Assembly: GCF_900109175.1 (NCBI RefSeq)
Contig: NZ_FNZE01000010.1
Span: 1 to 64,000 of the forward strand
Origin: Pseudomonas linyingensis
GTDB lineage: Bacteria > Pseudomonadota > Gammaproteobacteria > Pseudomonadales > Pseudomonadaceae
DNA length: 64,000 nucleotides
Reading direction: 5' to 3'
Within the stretch, counting starts at the first letter, position 1. Each line of letters starts with the position of its first letter. Shown here piece after piece: positions 1-8,981 of this stretch. The notes below the pieces were generated by a model that had not been told where the DNA came from, did no database searches, and was given only the letters and a program-made list of their open reading frames with translations. The translations under genes and the position numbers were made by a program.

Positions 1-87
1 CTGGGCAAGCGCCGCATGGTCGGCGGCCAGGAAGACATGATCGTCGACGTCGCGCTGGATCTGCTGGCGGCCGGCAAGGGGCGCTGA
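1..87 (+). CDS. dmpG: 4-hydroxy-2-oxovalerate aldolase, C-terminal end only
   Basis: Only the last 28 codons lie in the window. They carry the C-terminal motif MVGGQEDMI, which recurs almost exactly near the end of the complete aldolase at 24,794-25,825, so the family assignment rests on that internal comparison. The family splits 4-hydroxy-2-oxoacids into pyruvate and an aldehyde at the end of meta-cleavage pathways. The copy is not identical to the one downstream (the residues after the motif differ), so the locus holds two aldolase paralogs. The upstream genes are outside the window. Confidence 0.8.
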   Translation: MGKRRMVGGQEDMIVDVALDLLAAGKGR

Positions 88-420
88 GCTGTCCCGGATC
101 TGTACGGGAACCGTTGCCGACGGGATCCGTACAGGTCCGCACCCTGCATTCCTCCCCGGCCCCGGCCGTCCAGCCGCGCTCTGCGGCGTTGTCGGCCGAC
201 GGCCACGCTTGCCCCCTTTCTACCCCAGCGCCGGCCATTGCCGGCTGCGGCACCGCGGCCGGATTTTCCACCCTGCGAGTAGCCGCCGCGCCCGGTTATC
301 CGAGGAATGCACGATGGCACATTAATGTGCGCCCAAGGGACAAGCCGCGCGGTGGGCGGATAGTTGGGCCATGGGGGCGCACATAAAGTGGAGTCGACGT
401 CAACGTAGCGGACTTGACCC
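88..420. other. 333-bp intergenic region ahead of the uptake operon
   Basis: No credible gene is seen here. A 90-codon open frame inside it has low-complexity composition and no ribosome binding site. The stretch separates the aldolase tail from the YCF48/RND/DUF1302/DUF1329 operon and most likely holds that operon's promoter. Its only clear structure is the perfect palindrome at 317-330. Confidence 0.5.
317..330. promoter_or_regulatory. 14-bp perfect palindrome, possible operator
   Basis: GCACATTAATGTGC is a perfect dyad about 90 bp upstream of the first start codon of the uptake operon. The half-site GCACAT recurs once more shortly downstream, near position 377. It could bind a dimeric regulator such as a TetR- or LuxR-type protein. 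The cognate regulator is not known. Confidence 0.4.
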
Positions 421-1494
421 ATGTCAAAACTAATCAATATCGATCAAACCTCATCCCTGGTGGTGTCCCGGTCGGGCGTCGGTCAGCGTGCTCTCAAACT
501 GCTGACAGCGGTACTGCCCTGGTCGATCATCGCCGGCCTGCTGTGGGCGGGGCTGTTCATCAAGCCGCAGCCGGTGGGCGCCACCGTGACGCCGCCGCTG
601 CTGGAGCGCCGCGATCACTTCTACGGCCTGGCCCTGTCACCGGCGGGCGATGTCTGGGTCAGCGGCTCGCGCGGCAAGATCCTCGCCATCACCGCCGACG
701 GCAAGATCAGCCGCCTGGCCACGCCGACCGAGCGCACCCTGCAGGACATCGCCATCTGGGATGCCAGCCATGCGGTAGCGGTCGGCAACGACGGGGTGAT
801 CCTGCATAGCAGCGATGCTGGCCGGAGCTGGCAGGCGGCCCAGGATGTGCCGCGCTCGGAGGTTGCCAACAAGCTCAACCGGGTGCGCGTCGCGCCGGGC
901 GGCCTGGCGATCGCCACTGGGGAAATGGGCGCGCTGCTGGTCAGCCGCGACCATGGCCACAGCTGGCAGCGCCTGCGCGAAGAGGAGGACGTGGCCTGGA
1001 ACGACGTGGCCATCCTCGACAGCGGCCGGCTGCTGGTGGTCGGCGAGTTCGGCCGCATCCTGCTCAGCGACGACCAGGGGCAGAGTTGGGAGGAGATCGC
1101 GGCCCCGGTCCCCAGCTCGCTGATGTCGGTGCAGTTCCGTGACGAGCTGAATGGTGTCGCGGTCGGTCTGGAAGGCGCCCTGCTGGTCACCCATGACGGC
1201 GGTCGGCAGTGGGACAGCGTCGACCTGGGCATCCACGATCACCTGTTCGACGTGCTGTGGGACGCCAGCAACGGCCGCTGGTTCGCCAGCGGCGCGCTGG
1301 GCCGCTGGGTCAGCAGCGGCGAGCCGCACCGCTGGGTCAGCAGCAGCGCGGCCTGGTACTGGCGGACCGGCGCCCTCGACGAGCGCAACCTGGGCTGGCA
1401 CACCCGCGCGCTGCTGGTCGGTTCGGGTATCTGGCTGGCCGGCGCCGATGTCGGGCGCTGGGATGGCCGGCACTGGTCGCCAGTGAAACCTTGA
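421..1494 (+). CDS. YCF48/BNR-repeat exported or membrane-anchored protein
   Basis: The 357-residue product has an N-terminal hydrophobic segment (about residues 30-50) that would anchor or export it. A beta-propeller-like body follows, with repeated G-x-I/L-L-x-S-x-D-x-G-x-S-W units (for example DAGRSW, DHGHSW, DDQGQSW, DGGRQW). Such repeats are typical of the YCF48/photosystem II assembly-factor-like family. In proteobacterial catabolic clusters these genes commonly sit beside an RND transporter and DUF1302/DUF1329 genes, exactly as here. The role is therefore inferred to be periplasmic assembly or handling of a hydrophobic substrate. The gene starts an apparent operon that runs to at least 6,867. 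Confidence 0.75.
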   Translation: MSKLINIDQTSSLVVSRSGVGQRALKLLTAVLPWSIIAGLLWAGLFIKPQPVGATVTPPLLERRDHFYGLALSPAGDVWVSGSRGKILAITADGKISRLATPTERTLQDIAIWDASHAVAVGNDGVILHSSDAGRSWQAAQDVPRSEVANKLNRVRVAPGGLAIATGEMGALLVSRDHGHSWQRLREEEDVAWNDVAILDSGRLLVVGEFGRILLSDDQGQSWEEIAAPVPSSLMSVQFRDELNGVAVGLEGALLVTHDGGRQWDSVDLGIHDHLFDVLWDASNGRWFASGALGRWVSSGEPHRWVSSSAAWYWRTGALDERNLGWHTRALLVGSGIWLAGADVGRWDGRHWSPVKP

Positions 1495-1531
1495 CCCCTC
1501 CGCCTTGGCTCAACTTCTGCGAGATACGAGC

Positions 1532-3907
1532 ATGATCGAACGCATAGCCGAATTCTGCATCCGTCGACGCGCCTGGGTAGCCGGCGTCATTCTCTCCCTG
1601 ACCCTGATCCTCAGCTGGTTCGCGCTGCACATCGAGGTCCGCACGGTATTCGAGGACATGCTGCCCTCGCGCCACGAGTACGTGCAGACCCACGAGAAGT
1701 TCAAGGACACCTTCGGCGGCTCGAACATGGTCACCATCATGTTCGAGGTGGAGGAGGGCGACATCTTCCAGACCGCCGTGCTCGACAAGGTGCGCACTGT
1801 CACCCTCGGCCTGCGCGAGGTCTCGGCGGTCAACCAGTACCAGATCACCTCGCTGGCCTCGAAGAAGCTCAAGGAGGTGCGCGCCTCGACCGCGGGCATC
1901 GAGAGCCGCCCGTTGATGTGGCCCGACCTGCCGGTCGACGCCGAGGCGATGGCCGAGCTGAAGCGCTCGGTGCTGCGCAACCCGATGGTCTACGGGCCCT
2001 ACGTGTCCAAGGACCTGCAGGCGACCCTGGTCACCGTCGACTTCATCGACCAGCAGGTCGACTACAGCAAGGTGTTCCACGAGGTCCGCGCGCTGATCGC
2101 CAAGGTCGACGACGGTAGCGTGAAGATCCGCGTGGTCGGCGACCCGATCCTCTACGGCTGGGTCAACCACTACCTGCCGGAAACCATCCAGCTGGTGCTC
2201 GCCGCCCTGGCGGTGACCCTGGTCATGCTGTTCGTCCTGCTGCGCACCTGGCGCGGGGTCAGCCTGCCGCTGCTGGCGGGCGTGGTCAGCGCGATCTGGG
2301 CACTGGGCATCTGCCGTCTGCTCGGCATCCACTTCGAGCCGCTGGTCATCGTGGTGGCCATGCTGATCACCTCGCGGGCGGTGTCGCACTCGGTGCAGAT
2401 CGTCAACCGCTTCGACGACGAGATCGAACTGCTGCCGCCCGGCAGCGACACCTCGCGGATCGCCGCGCGGGTCGCCCTGGCCGACCTGTTCCGCCCCGGC
2501 ATGCTGGGGGTGATCGCCGACGCCGCGTGCATGGCGGTGGTCGCCCTGAGTCCGATCCCGATGCTGCAGAAGCTGACCGTGCTGTCGGTGGTCTGGGTGT
2601 CGACGCTGACCGTGAGCGCGGTGATCCTCACCCCGGTGCTGTTGTCCTTCATCCGCAAGCCGCACGGTATGGCGCACCCGATCAACTGTCTGCCGGTGCT
2701 GCGCAAGGTGCTCGATCTGGCCGTGGTGGTCAGCCTGTCGCGGGCCCGCTATGCGGTGCTTGGTGTCAGCCTGCTGGTGGTGGTCAGCGCCGGCCTGTAC
2801 TCGCTGAACCTGAAGATCGGCGATGCCAACCCGGGTTCGCCGATTCTCTGGCCAGAGGCGCAGTACAACCAGGACTCCGCGGCGATCAATGCACGCTTCG
2901 AGGGCGTAGACCGCATGTTCGTGGTGCTCGGCGACGACAGCCGGCCCGACCTGATCAAGGGCAATGAAGCCCTGCAGGCGATGAACAGCTTCCAGCGCTT
3001 CATCGAGGCCCAGCCGGAGGTCGGCGGTTCGGCTTCCATCGCCGACGTGCTGCCGCAGGTGAACAGCAGCCTGCGCGAAGGCAACCCGCGCTACCTGGAG
3101 CTGGGCGACAGCGGCTCGCTCAACGGCAGCCTGATGGCCATGCTCGACTCGGTCTCCGAGCCGGGCGACATCTCGCGCTTCGCCGATGACCACTACGCCA
3201 ATGGCGCGGTCACCCTGATGTTCCGCGACCGCCAGGGCGAGACCATCCGCACCGCAGTGGCGCGCATCAAGGAGTTCATCGCCAGCCACCCGCTGAGCGA
3301 GGGCCAGTGGCATCTGGCTGGCGGCCTGATCGGGGTGATGGCCGCGGTCAACGAGATCATCCTGTCCAGCCAGATCGAGGCCATCGCCCTGGCCCTGCTG
3401 GTGCTCGCCGTGCTGTGCACCATCGTCTATCGCTCCACCACCGCCGGCATGCTGTTCATGGTCCCGGTGATCATCTCCAACATGCTGACCTTCGCCTTCA
3501 TGACCTGGAAGGGCATCGGCATGAACATCAACACCGTGCCGGTGGCGGCGCTGGGCATCGGCCTGGGGGTCGACTACGCCTTCTACATCGCCGATCGGGT
3601 CAAGGAAGAGATCGCCATCGGCAGCAGCCCCGAGCACGCCATCCGCCAGGCCCTGCACTCGTCGGGCATGGGGGTGATCGTCACCGCCAGCGTGCTGATC
3701 CTCGCCACCCTGCTGTGGTGGGCCTCGTCGCTGCGCTTCCAGGCCGAGATGGGCCTGCTGATGGCCATCTGGCTCAGCGTGTCGGCGTTCTCCGCGCTGT
3801 TCGTCATGCCTTCGCTGATCTACGTCTGCCGTCCGCGCTTCATCTTTGGCGAGCGTGGCCAGGCGGCGGCCACCATTACCCAACCAACCTCGTTTCAGCC
3901 TGCCTGA
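1532..3907 (+). CDS. RND/MMPL-family transporter
   Basis: The 791-residue protein has the RND layout: an N-terminal transmembrane helix (about 12-32), a periplasmic loop, a first transmembrane bundle near 215-390, a second loop and a C-terminal bundle near 620-780. The C-terminal bundle contains GIGLGVDYAFYIADR, typical of the MMPL branch. The start at 1,532 was chosen over an upstream TTG because that region has no ribosome binding site. MMPL-type RND proteins move hydrophobic compounds across the inner membrane or periplasm. With a YCF48 protein before it and DUF1302/DUF1329 proteins after it, import of a sterol-like substrate is the likely job. The direction of transport is inferred. Confidence 0.85.
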   Translation: MIERIAEFCIRRRAWVAGVILSLTLILSWFALHIEVRTVFEDMLPSRHEYVQTHEKFKDTFGGSNMVTIMFEVEEGDIFQTAVLDKVRTVTLGLREVSAVNQYQITSLASKKLKEVRASTAGIESRPLMWPDLPVDAEAMAELKRSVLRNPMVYGPYVSKDLQATLVTVDFIDQQVDYSKVFHEVRALIAKVDDGSVKIRVVGDPILYGWVNHYLPETIQLVLAALAVTLVMLFVLLRTWRGVSLPLLAGVVSAIWALGICRLLGIHFEPLVIVVAMLITSRAVSHSVQIVNRFDDEIELLPPGSDTSRIAARVALADLFRPGMLGVIADAACMAVVALSPIPMLQKLTVLSVVWVSTLTVSAVILTPVLLSFIRKPHGMAHPINCLPVLRKVLDLAVVVSLSRARYAVLGVSLLVVVSAGLYSLNLKIGDANPGSPILWPEAQYNQDSAAINARFEGVDRMFVVLGDDSRPDLIKGNEALQAMNSFQRFIEAQPEVGGSASIADVLPQVNSSLREGNPRYLELGDSGSLNGSLMAMLDSVSEPGDISRFADDHYANGAVTLMFRDRQGETIRTAVARIKEFIASHPLSEGQWHLAGGLIGVMAAVNEIILSSQIEAIALALLVLAVLCTIVYRSTTAGMLFMVPVIISNMLTFAFMTWKGIGMNINTVPVAALGIGLGVDYAFYIADRVKEEIAIGSSPEHAIRQALHSSGMGVIVTASVLILATLLWWASSLRFQAEMGLLMAIWLSVSAFSALFVMPSLIYVCRPRFIFGERGQAAATITQPTSFQPA

Positions 3908-3969
3908 GACGGGATAACAACAACAAGAAACCATCGGTTCCTCGCTGCCAACCACTCTGGGGATAACAC

Positions 3970-5577
3970 ATGAACAAGCACGGCATGGTGGGCGCGCGCT
4001 CGCGCACCCCTCTGAACAAGCTCGCGCTGGCGATAGCATTGGCAACGGTCGCCTCGACCGCCCTTGCTGAAGATCGCTTCAAGTACGACGGCTACCTGCG
4101 CCAGGAAATGTCCTGGAATGCGAAGAACTGGGAGGACACCCCCGGCTACGACGACAAGGGCAAGCTGTCGATGGCACGCAGCACCGCGCGCCTCAATTTG
4201 GAGTGGAAGGCCACCGAGGACGTGTCGGTGGTCGCCAAGCTGTGCGCCTCCCGCGAGGTGAAGACCAACTTCCTCGAGCACCTCGAGGAGATGGGCGCCA
4301 ACAACTATCGCGAGGCCGATGGTCAGGGCGACATCATGGATCTCTACAACGACGAGGAGATCCGCGAGCTGTACGTCGACTTCCCGGTCGGTGAGCGCCT
4401 GCAGTTCCGCCTTGGCAAGCAGCAGATCGCCTGGGGCGAGACCGACTTCTTCGCCGCCAACGACCTGGTACACGGCTTCGACTACACCTGGCGCAGCTTC
4501 CTCGAGCCGGCCAACGAGGAACTGCGCAAGGCCAACATCATCGCCAAGATGAACATCGACGTGCCGGAGCTGGACGGCGGCCTGGAGGTGTTCGTGCGCC
4601 CCGGTTGGGACCGCAAAGAAGACATCGGCACCGAGCTGGACATCTACGGCGGACGCTGGTCGAGCCAGCCGTACGCCGGCGTGGATTTCCGCAACATCGA
4701 CCCGTACAACTTCGAGAACGACGAGGGCGACTACCGCGACGTCACCGGCGGCATCCGCTGGAGTGGGCTGTATGGCGACACCAACTACTCGCTGTCCTAC
4801 CTGAAGACCTTCTACCCGTCGCCGATCCTCAACGCCTCCAACAACCTCGCCCTGTTCGGTCTGCCGGGCGTGCCGTCCGGGGCGGAGACCAAGGGCACCG
4901 AGCAGACCCGCGGTCCGGCCGGCGAGATCATCTATCCGATGGTCGACATCTTCGGCTTCACCGCCAGCCGCTACTTCGAGGGGGCGGACGCGGTGTTCAG
5001 CACCGAGATGGCGTACATCAAGGACGCGCCTTACCAGATCCTGCAGTCGCCGCCGACCCTGATCAGCCAGGCGGTGGCCCCGGGCTTCGACGGCTACGCC
5101 ACCAAGGATGTGGTCGCCCTGATGCTGCGCATGGACAAGAACATCGCCGCCAGTCAGGACTGGCTGGGCACCGAGAAGCCGATGTTCTTCTCCGTGCAGC
5201 TGTTCGACAAGTGGGTGCAGAACTACGACGAAGACGACGCGCTGCTCTACAGCGTCGGTTGGGGCGGCGAAGTCAAGGAGCACTCGGTGCTCGCCACCGC
5301 AATCTTCGACCTCAGCTACAACAGCGGGCGCATCCGCCCGAACCTGGTGGTCGGTTCCGACCTCAGCAACGGCGGCGGCTTCGTCATTCCCTCGGTCACC
5401 TTCGAGCTGAACAGCAAGCTGCGCTGGAAGGTCGAGTACGACGCCTTCTGGGGCAGCGATGCGCGCGATGGCGACAAGTGCGGCTTCCCGAATGCGGCCT
5501 CCTGCGACAACGCCACCCTGTTCGACTACTTCAACAACCGCGATCAGCTCTACACCAGCCTGACCTATCTGTTCTGA
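3970..5577 (+). CDS. DUF1302 family outer-membrane protein (copy 1)
   Basis: The 535-residue product starts with a signal peptide (cleavage near ALA-ED, about residue 34). A beta-strand-rich body follows, with alternating aromatic residues and a C-terminal phenylalanine, as expected of an outer-membrane barrel. The motif RLGKQQIAWGETDFF is characteristic of DUF1302. These proteins co-occur with DUF1329 genes in clusters for steroids and other hydrophobic substrates and probably act as outer-membrane channels. A second, quite divergent copy lies at 51,528. An ATG with GGGATAAC just upstream marks the start. Confidence 0.85.
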   Translation: MNKHGMVGARSRTPLNKLALAIALATVASTALAEDRFKYDGYLRQEMSWNAKNWEDTPGYDDKGKLSMARSTARLNLEWKATEDVSVVAKLCASREVKTNFLEHLEEMGANNYREADGQGDIMDLYNDEEIRELYVDFPVGERLQFRLGKQQIAWGETDFFAANDLVHGFDYTWRSFLEPANEELRKANIIAKMNIDVPELDGGLEVFVRPGWDRKEDIGTELDIYGGRWSSQPYAGVDFRNIDPYNFENDEGDYRDVTGGIRWSGLYGDTNYSLSYLKTFYPSPILNASNNLALFGLPGVPSGAETKGTEQTRGPAGEIIYPMVDIFGFTASRYFEGADAVFSTEMAYIKDAPYQILQSPPTLISQAVAPGFDGYATKDVVALMLRMDKNIAASQDWLGTEKPMFFSVQLFDKWVQNYDEDDALLYSVGWGGEVKEHSVLATAIFDLSYNSGRIRPNLVVGSDLSNGGGFVIPSVTFELNSKLRWKVEYDAFWGSDARDGDKCGFPNAASCDNATLFDYFNNRDQLYTSLTYLF

Positions 5578-5598
5578 TCCCCCATCGGAGAGCTACCC

Positions 5599-6867
5599 AT
5601 GAACGCATTCCGTTTCTCCCTGCGCCATACCCTGACGGCAGGTCTCATTGCCGCTACCGGCAGCGTCTCGTCCTTCGTCGCGGCCGCCGAAGTGCCCGCG
5701 GGCACGGTGATTTCCGCCGCCAACATCGACCAGATCAAGAACGACACCTTCGAAGGGCACAGCATCGCCAGCCTGCTCACCGAGAAGATGGAGTGGCGCA
5801 TCCGCAACAGCGGCTGGAAGCTGCCGCTGGCCAAGTCCCAGGAAGTTCCCCTCGACCCGCGCTGGGTCAAGGCTTCGCAGGCCAACGAGGGCAAGGCGAC
5901 GATCAACAAGGAAGCCTGCCGGGTGGACAACTGGGGCGCCGGTGCACCCTTCCCGAACATCGACATGAAGGACCCGCAGGCCGCCGAGAAGCTGGTGTGG
6001 AACTGGCACCTCGGCCAGCTGGTCGGTGACGTCTCCCAGGTGCCGCAGTACACCCAGCTGCTGATCGACGGCAAGAAGGGCGTGCACGCCGAGCCGGTCG
6101 CCGAGTTCAGCCGCTACACCATGAAGGGCCGCCTGACCAGCGAGCAGACGGTCGAGGGCGACGGCAGCGAGCGTGGCCGCCAGCTGCTCTACTTCAAGTC
6201 GCCTTCCGACATGAAGGGCCTCGGCACCTACACCCAGATGTACGACTCGGACAAGGTCAACAGCGTGTGGGCCTACATCCCCGCCGTGCGCCGGGTGCGC
6301 CAGCTGTCCGGCGGCGCCTGGATGGACCCGGTCGGCTCCTCCGACCAGCTGCAGGACGACCTGGAGATCTTCAACGCCCGTCCGTGCTGGTACCCCGAGT
6401 ACAAGCTGCTCGGCAAGCGCTGGGTGCTCGCCGTGGCCAACAGCAAGACCGGCCTGTGGAATCCGGAGGGCAAGAGCTTCGCCGAGAAGTACCCGGTGGT
6501 GGAGAACGCCGCGCCCTACTGGAACATGAACAACAACAGCTTCGAGCCGCGCGAGGTGTACGTCATCGAGGCGATCACGCCGTCGGCGCACCCGTACAGC
6601 AAGAAGGTGCTGTACATCGACGTGAAGTATCCGCGCTTCTACTACGCCGAGGCCTACGACCGCAAAGGTGAGTTCTGGAAGTTCATGGAGTTCCACTCCT
6701 ACTCCAATACCGCTGATGGCGACATCCGTACCACCGCCGGCGCGGTCATCGACTTCCAGCGCAACCACGCCACCCTGTCGATGATCGATACCAAGTCGTG
6801 GAAGACCAACTTCGACGCCAAGGCCAGCGACTTCTCCCTGCAGACCCTGCAGCGGGCGGGCCGCTGA
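5599..6867 (+). CDS. DUF1329 family periplasmic protein (copy 1)
   Basis: The 422-residue protein has a signal peptide ending near AAAEVPAG (about residue 32). The DUF1329 body has the family traits WAYIPAVRRVRQL, a central RPCWYPEYKLLGKRW segment and a YAEAYDRKGEFWK tail. The fold is thought to resemble LolA/LolB-type lipid carriers, so it may ferry a hydrophobic compound through the periplasm (inference). It follows the DUF1302 gene by 21 bp and is surely co-transcribed. A GC-rich hairpin lies just behind it. Confidence 0.85.
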   Translation: MNAFRFSLRHTLTAGLIAATGSVSSFVAAAEVPAGTVISAANIDQIKNDTFEGHSIASLLTEKMEWRIRNSGWKLPLAKSQEVPLDPRWVKASQANEGKATINKEACRVDNWGAGAPFPNIDMKDPQAAEKLVWNWHLGQLVGDVSQVPQYTQLLIDGKKGVHAEPVAEFSRYTMKGRLTSEQTVEGDGSERGRQLLYFKSPSDMKGLGTYTQMYDSDKVNSVWAYIPAVRRVRQLSGGAWMDPVGSSDQLQDDLEIFNARPCWYPEYKLLGKRWVLAVANSKTGLWNPEGKSFAEKYPVVENAAPYWNMNNNSFEPREVYVIEAITPSAHPYSKKVLYIDVKYPRFYYAEAYDRKGEFWKFMEFHSYSNTADGDIRTTAGAVIDFQRNHATLSMIDTKSWKTNFDAKASDFSLQTLQRAGR

Positions 6868-6882
6868 TATAGCACCACGCCT

Positions 6883-6910
6883 GGCGGGACCGGTTTGCGC
6901 CGGTTCCGCC
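6883..6910 (+). terminator. GC-rich stem-loop after DUF1329 gene
   Basis: GGCGG-G-ACCGG pairs with CCGGT-T-CCGCC across a 6-nt loop, with one G-T wobble. There is no T-run behind it. It may be a Rho-dependent pause or an mRNA 3'-end stabiliser rather than a full terminator. Confidence 0.45.
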
Positions 6911-6976
6911 ACTCCCTTCCAGACAGAGCCGGTCCGGCGGCCCTGGCGGGCTGTCCGGCCAGCGGAGAACAACAAG

Positions 6977-8083
6977 ATGCCGACCATGAAAGCCGCGCGC
7001 CTGCACGAGATCGGTGCGCAATTCGTCCTCGATGAAGTGCCGCGCCCACAGCCTGGCGCCCACGACGTGCTGGTCAAGGTCGAAGCCAGCACGGTGATCC
7101 CCAACCTGAAGAACGTCACCACCCATTTCCCCGAGTGGTACCCGTTCCTGCCGCTGCCGGCGCTGCCGGCGATCTTCGGCCTCGACTCGGCCGGCACCGT
7201 GACGGCGGTCGGTTCGGCGGTCACCTCCTTCAAGCCGGGCGACCGCGTCTACGTCAATCCCGGCGTCGGCTGCGGCGAATGCCGCTACTGCAAGCAGGGC
7301 GAGACGCCGCGCTGCGCGGCCTACACCTTCCTTGGCTATTTCGGCTTCGGTCCCGGCTCGCAGGCGATCTTTGAAAAGTACCCCTACGCCGGCTACGGCG
7401 AGTACCTGACAGCCCCGGCGACCAACCTGGTGCGCCTGCCGGACAACCTGTCGAGCGCCCAGGCCACCCGCTTCGGCTACCTCGGCACCGCCTACTCGGC
7501 GATCCGCAAGGCCGCCCTGCGCCCGGCGCAGAGCATCCTGGTACTCGGCGCCAGCGGCACCCTCGGCGTCGGCGCCACCCTGCTGGCGCTGGCCTTCGGC
7601 GCCGCCAAGGTGGTGGTTGTCGCTCGCGACCGCGCAGCGCTGGAGCGCCTCAAGGAGCTTGACCCGCGGCGCGTCGAGATCGTGCCGATCGGCGCGCGTA
7701 CGATCCGCGAGCAGGTGCTGGAGCTGCTGCCGGACGGCGTCGACGCCATGCTCGATACCCTGGGCGCCAAGGCCCCGGCCGCGCTGTCGGTGGACGCCAT
7801 GGGTGCGGTCGGCCGCGGCGGGCGCATCGTGCAGATCGGCGGCGTCGCCGGGCCGATCCCGATCGACCCGCATCCGTTCATGTGCCAGCAGCTGCAGTAC
7901 ATCGGCTCGCTGTGGTTCACCACCGCCGAGGGCGACGAGATGGCCCGCATGGTCGAGTCGGGCATCCTCGACCTGTCGCTGCTCGAGGAGCGCGCCTACC
8001 CGCTGGCGCAGCTCAACCAGGCGCTCGAGGACATCCAGAGCCAGGCCAACGGCTTCACCAACTTCCACATCGTCCACGGCTGA
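6977..8083 (+). CDS. zinc-type alcohol dehydrogenase-like MDR protein, catalytic zinc ligands missing
   Basis: The 368-residue medium-chain dehydrogenase/reductase has the four-cysteine structural zinc lobe (CGECRYCKQGETPRC) and a Rossmann motif (VLGASGTLGVGA). The usual catalytic zinc ligands are absent. The stretch that normally holds the first Cys reads ASTVIPN, and the GHE histidine is replaced in IFGLDSAG. It may therefore be a zinc-independent reductase rather than an alcohol dehydrogenase. It sits 109 bp after the uptake genes, behind a hairpin, and ahead of a cupin gene. GGAG upstream of the ATG supports the start. Confidence 0.75.
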   Translation: MPTMKAARLHEIGAQFVLDEVPRPQPGAHDVLVKVEASTVIPNLKNVTTHFPEWYPFLPLPALPAIFGLDSAGTVTAVGSAVTSFKPGDRVYVNPGVGCGECRYCKQGETPRCAAYTFLGYFGFGPGSQAIFEKYPYAGYGEYLTAPATNLVRLPDNLSSAQATRFGYLGTAYSAIRKAALRPAQSILVLGASGTLGVGATLLALAFGAAKVVVVARDRAALERLKELDPRRVEIVPIGARTIREQVLELLPDGVDAMLDTLGAKAPAALSVDAMGAVGRGGRIVQIGGVAGPIPIDPHPFMCQQLQYIGSLWFTTAEGDEMARMVESGILDLSLLEERAYPLAQLNQALEDIQSQANGFTNFHIVHG

Positions 8084-8102
8084 CCTTCAGCCCCTGCGGC
8101 GA

Positions 8103-8134
8103 CGCGGGCCGTCGGCGTGAGCGGACGGCCCGCG
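8103..8134 (+). terminator. strong intercistronic stem-loop
   Basis: An 11-bp perfect stem (CGCGGGCCGTC with GACGGCCCGCG) with a 10-nt loop sits between the dehydrogenase-like and cupin genes. No T-run follows, so attenuation or mRNA processing is as likely as termination. Confidence 0.5.
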
Positions 8135-8160
8135 CCCGCACCACAACGGAGCACCACGGC

Positions 8161-8706
8161 ATGCAAACGCAGCGCATCGTCACCGGCCACGACCAGGCCG
8201 GCCGCTCGACCGTCGCCAGCAGCGGCCCGCTGCCCGGCGTCGGCGAGTTCCGCCAGTTCCCCGGCTTCGCCGTCGAACTGATCTGGCAGACCGCCCCCGG
8301 GCCTATTCCCACGCATCCCGTCGAGCCCGCCAGCCCGCCGCGCTCGGTGCTGCCGGCTGCCGGCGGCAGTTGCGCGATGCGCGTCACCTTTCCTCCCGCT
8401 GCCTCGGCCATGCCGGTGGACTTCGATCCGCAGGCGGCCGCCCGCGAACTGTGCGAACGGCTGCCCGGGCTGGGCGAGCTGTTCGAGGCCGATGCCCCCG
8501 GCTTCCATCGCTCCGACACCATCGACTACGGCGTGGTGCTGGAAGGCGAGATCACCCTCGAACTGGATGACGGCTGCCGGCTGTTGCGCCAGGGGGATGT
8601 GGTCGTGCAGATGGGAACCCGGCATGCCTGGAGTAACACCGGTAACACGCCGGCGCGTCTATTGTTCGTGATGGTGGGCGCGCAGCGCGTGCAGGTCATT
8701 GCGTAA
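8161..8706 (+). CDS. cupin-domain protein
   Basis: The 181-residue protein has a C-terminal single cupin domain. The segment HRSDTIDYGVVLEGEITLEL followed by LLRQGDVVVQMGTRHAW matches the two conserved cupin boxes, though the first box is imperfect. The N-terminal half (to about residue 95) is poorly conserved. Cupins next to catabolic dehydrogenases often act as isomerases, dioxygenase-like enzymes or small-molecule sensors. The sequence does not say which. It is the last gene before the regulator, and the 275-bp gap beyond it contains a promoter. Confidence 0.75.
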   Translation: MQTQRIVTGHDQAGRSTVASSGPLPGVGEFRQFPGFAVELIWQTAPGPIPTHPVEPASPPRSVLPAAGGSCAMRVTFPPAASAMPVDFDPQAAARELCERLPGLGELFEADAPGFHRSDTIDYGVVLEGEITLELDDGCRLLRQGDVVVQMGTRHAWSNTGNTPARLLFVMVGAQRVQVIA

Positions 8707-8796
8707 CCCCCTCCAAAGATCTAGCTTTCGGCCGGCAGCGGCCTACTGGATACTCGCCGACAAATAATTGATCTCAATCAAGGGATGCTGATCAGC

Positions 8797-8812
8797 TGGC
8801 ATTCTTCTTGCT
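8797..8812 (+). promoter_or_regulatory. putative sigma-54 (-24/-12) promoter
   Basis: TGGCATTCTTCTTGCT matches the sigma-54 consensus (TGGCAC-N5-TTGCW) with exact spacing and one change at the sixth base. It points toward the AraC-family gene at 8,982. No sigma-54 activator gene is seen in the window. Confidence 0.45.
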
Positions 8813-8981
8813 GTGAATGCGTAGGGTGTTCGATTTTTACGGATGTGTTACGAGCCCGGTCCGGCAATTTCGGTACTCCGCGCATGATGGGACGACTGAC
8901 GATGGCGAGTGTTCGCACCGACATCAGTCACCCCTGAACCGCGTGCGTGCAAGTTCTGCGAGCGGAGAGGGGATACCGGTG

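Noticed and set aside
315-330. Sigma-54 promoter at TGGCACATTAATGTGC
   Set aside because: The -24 element fits, but the -12 TTGC is missing at the required spacing. The sequence is better explained as a palindrome.
1337-4045. 902-codon antisense open frame
   Set aside because: It lies opposite the RND gene, is His/Gln/Asp-rich and has no domain. It is a high-GC shadow frame.
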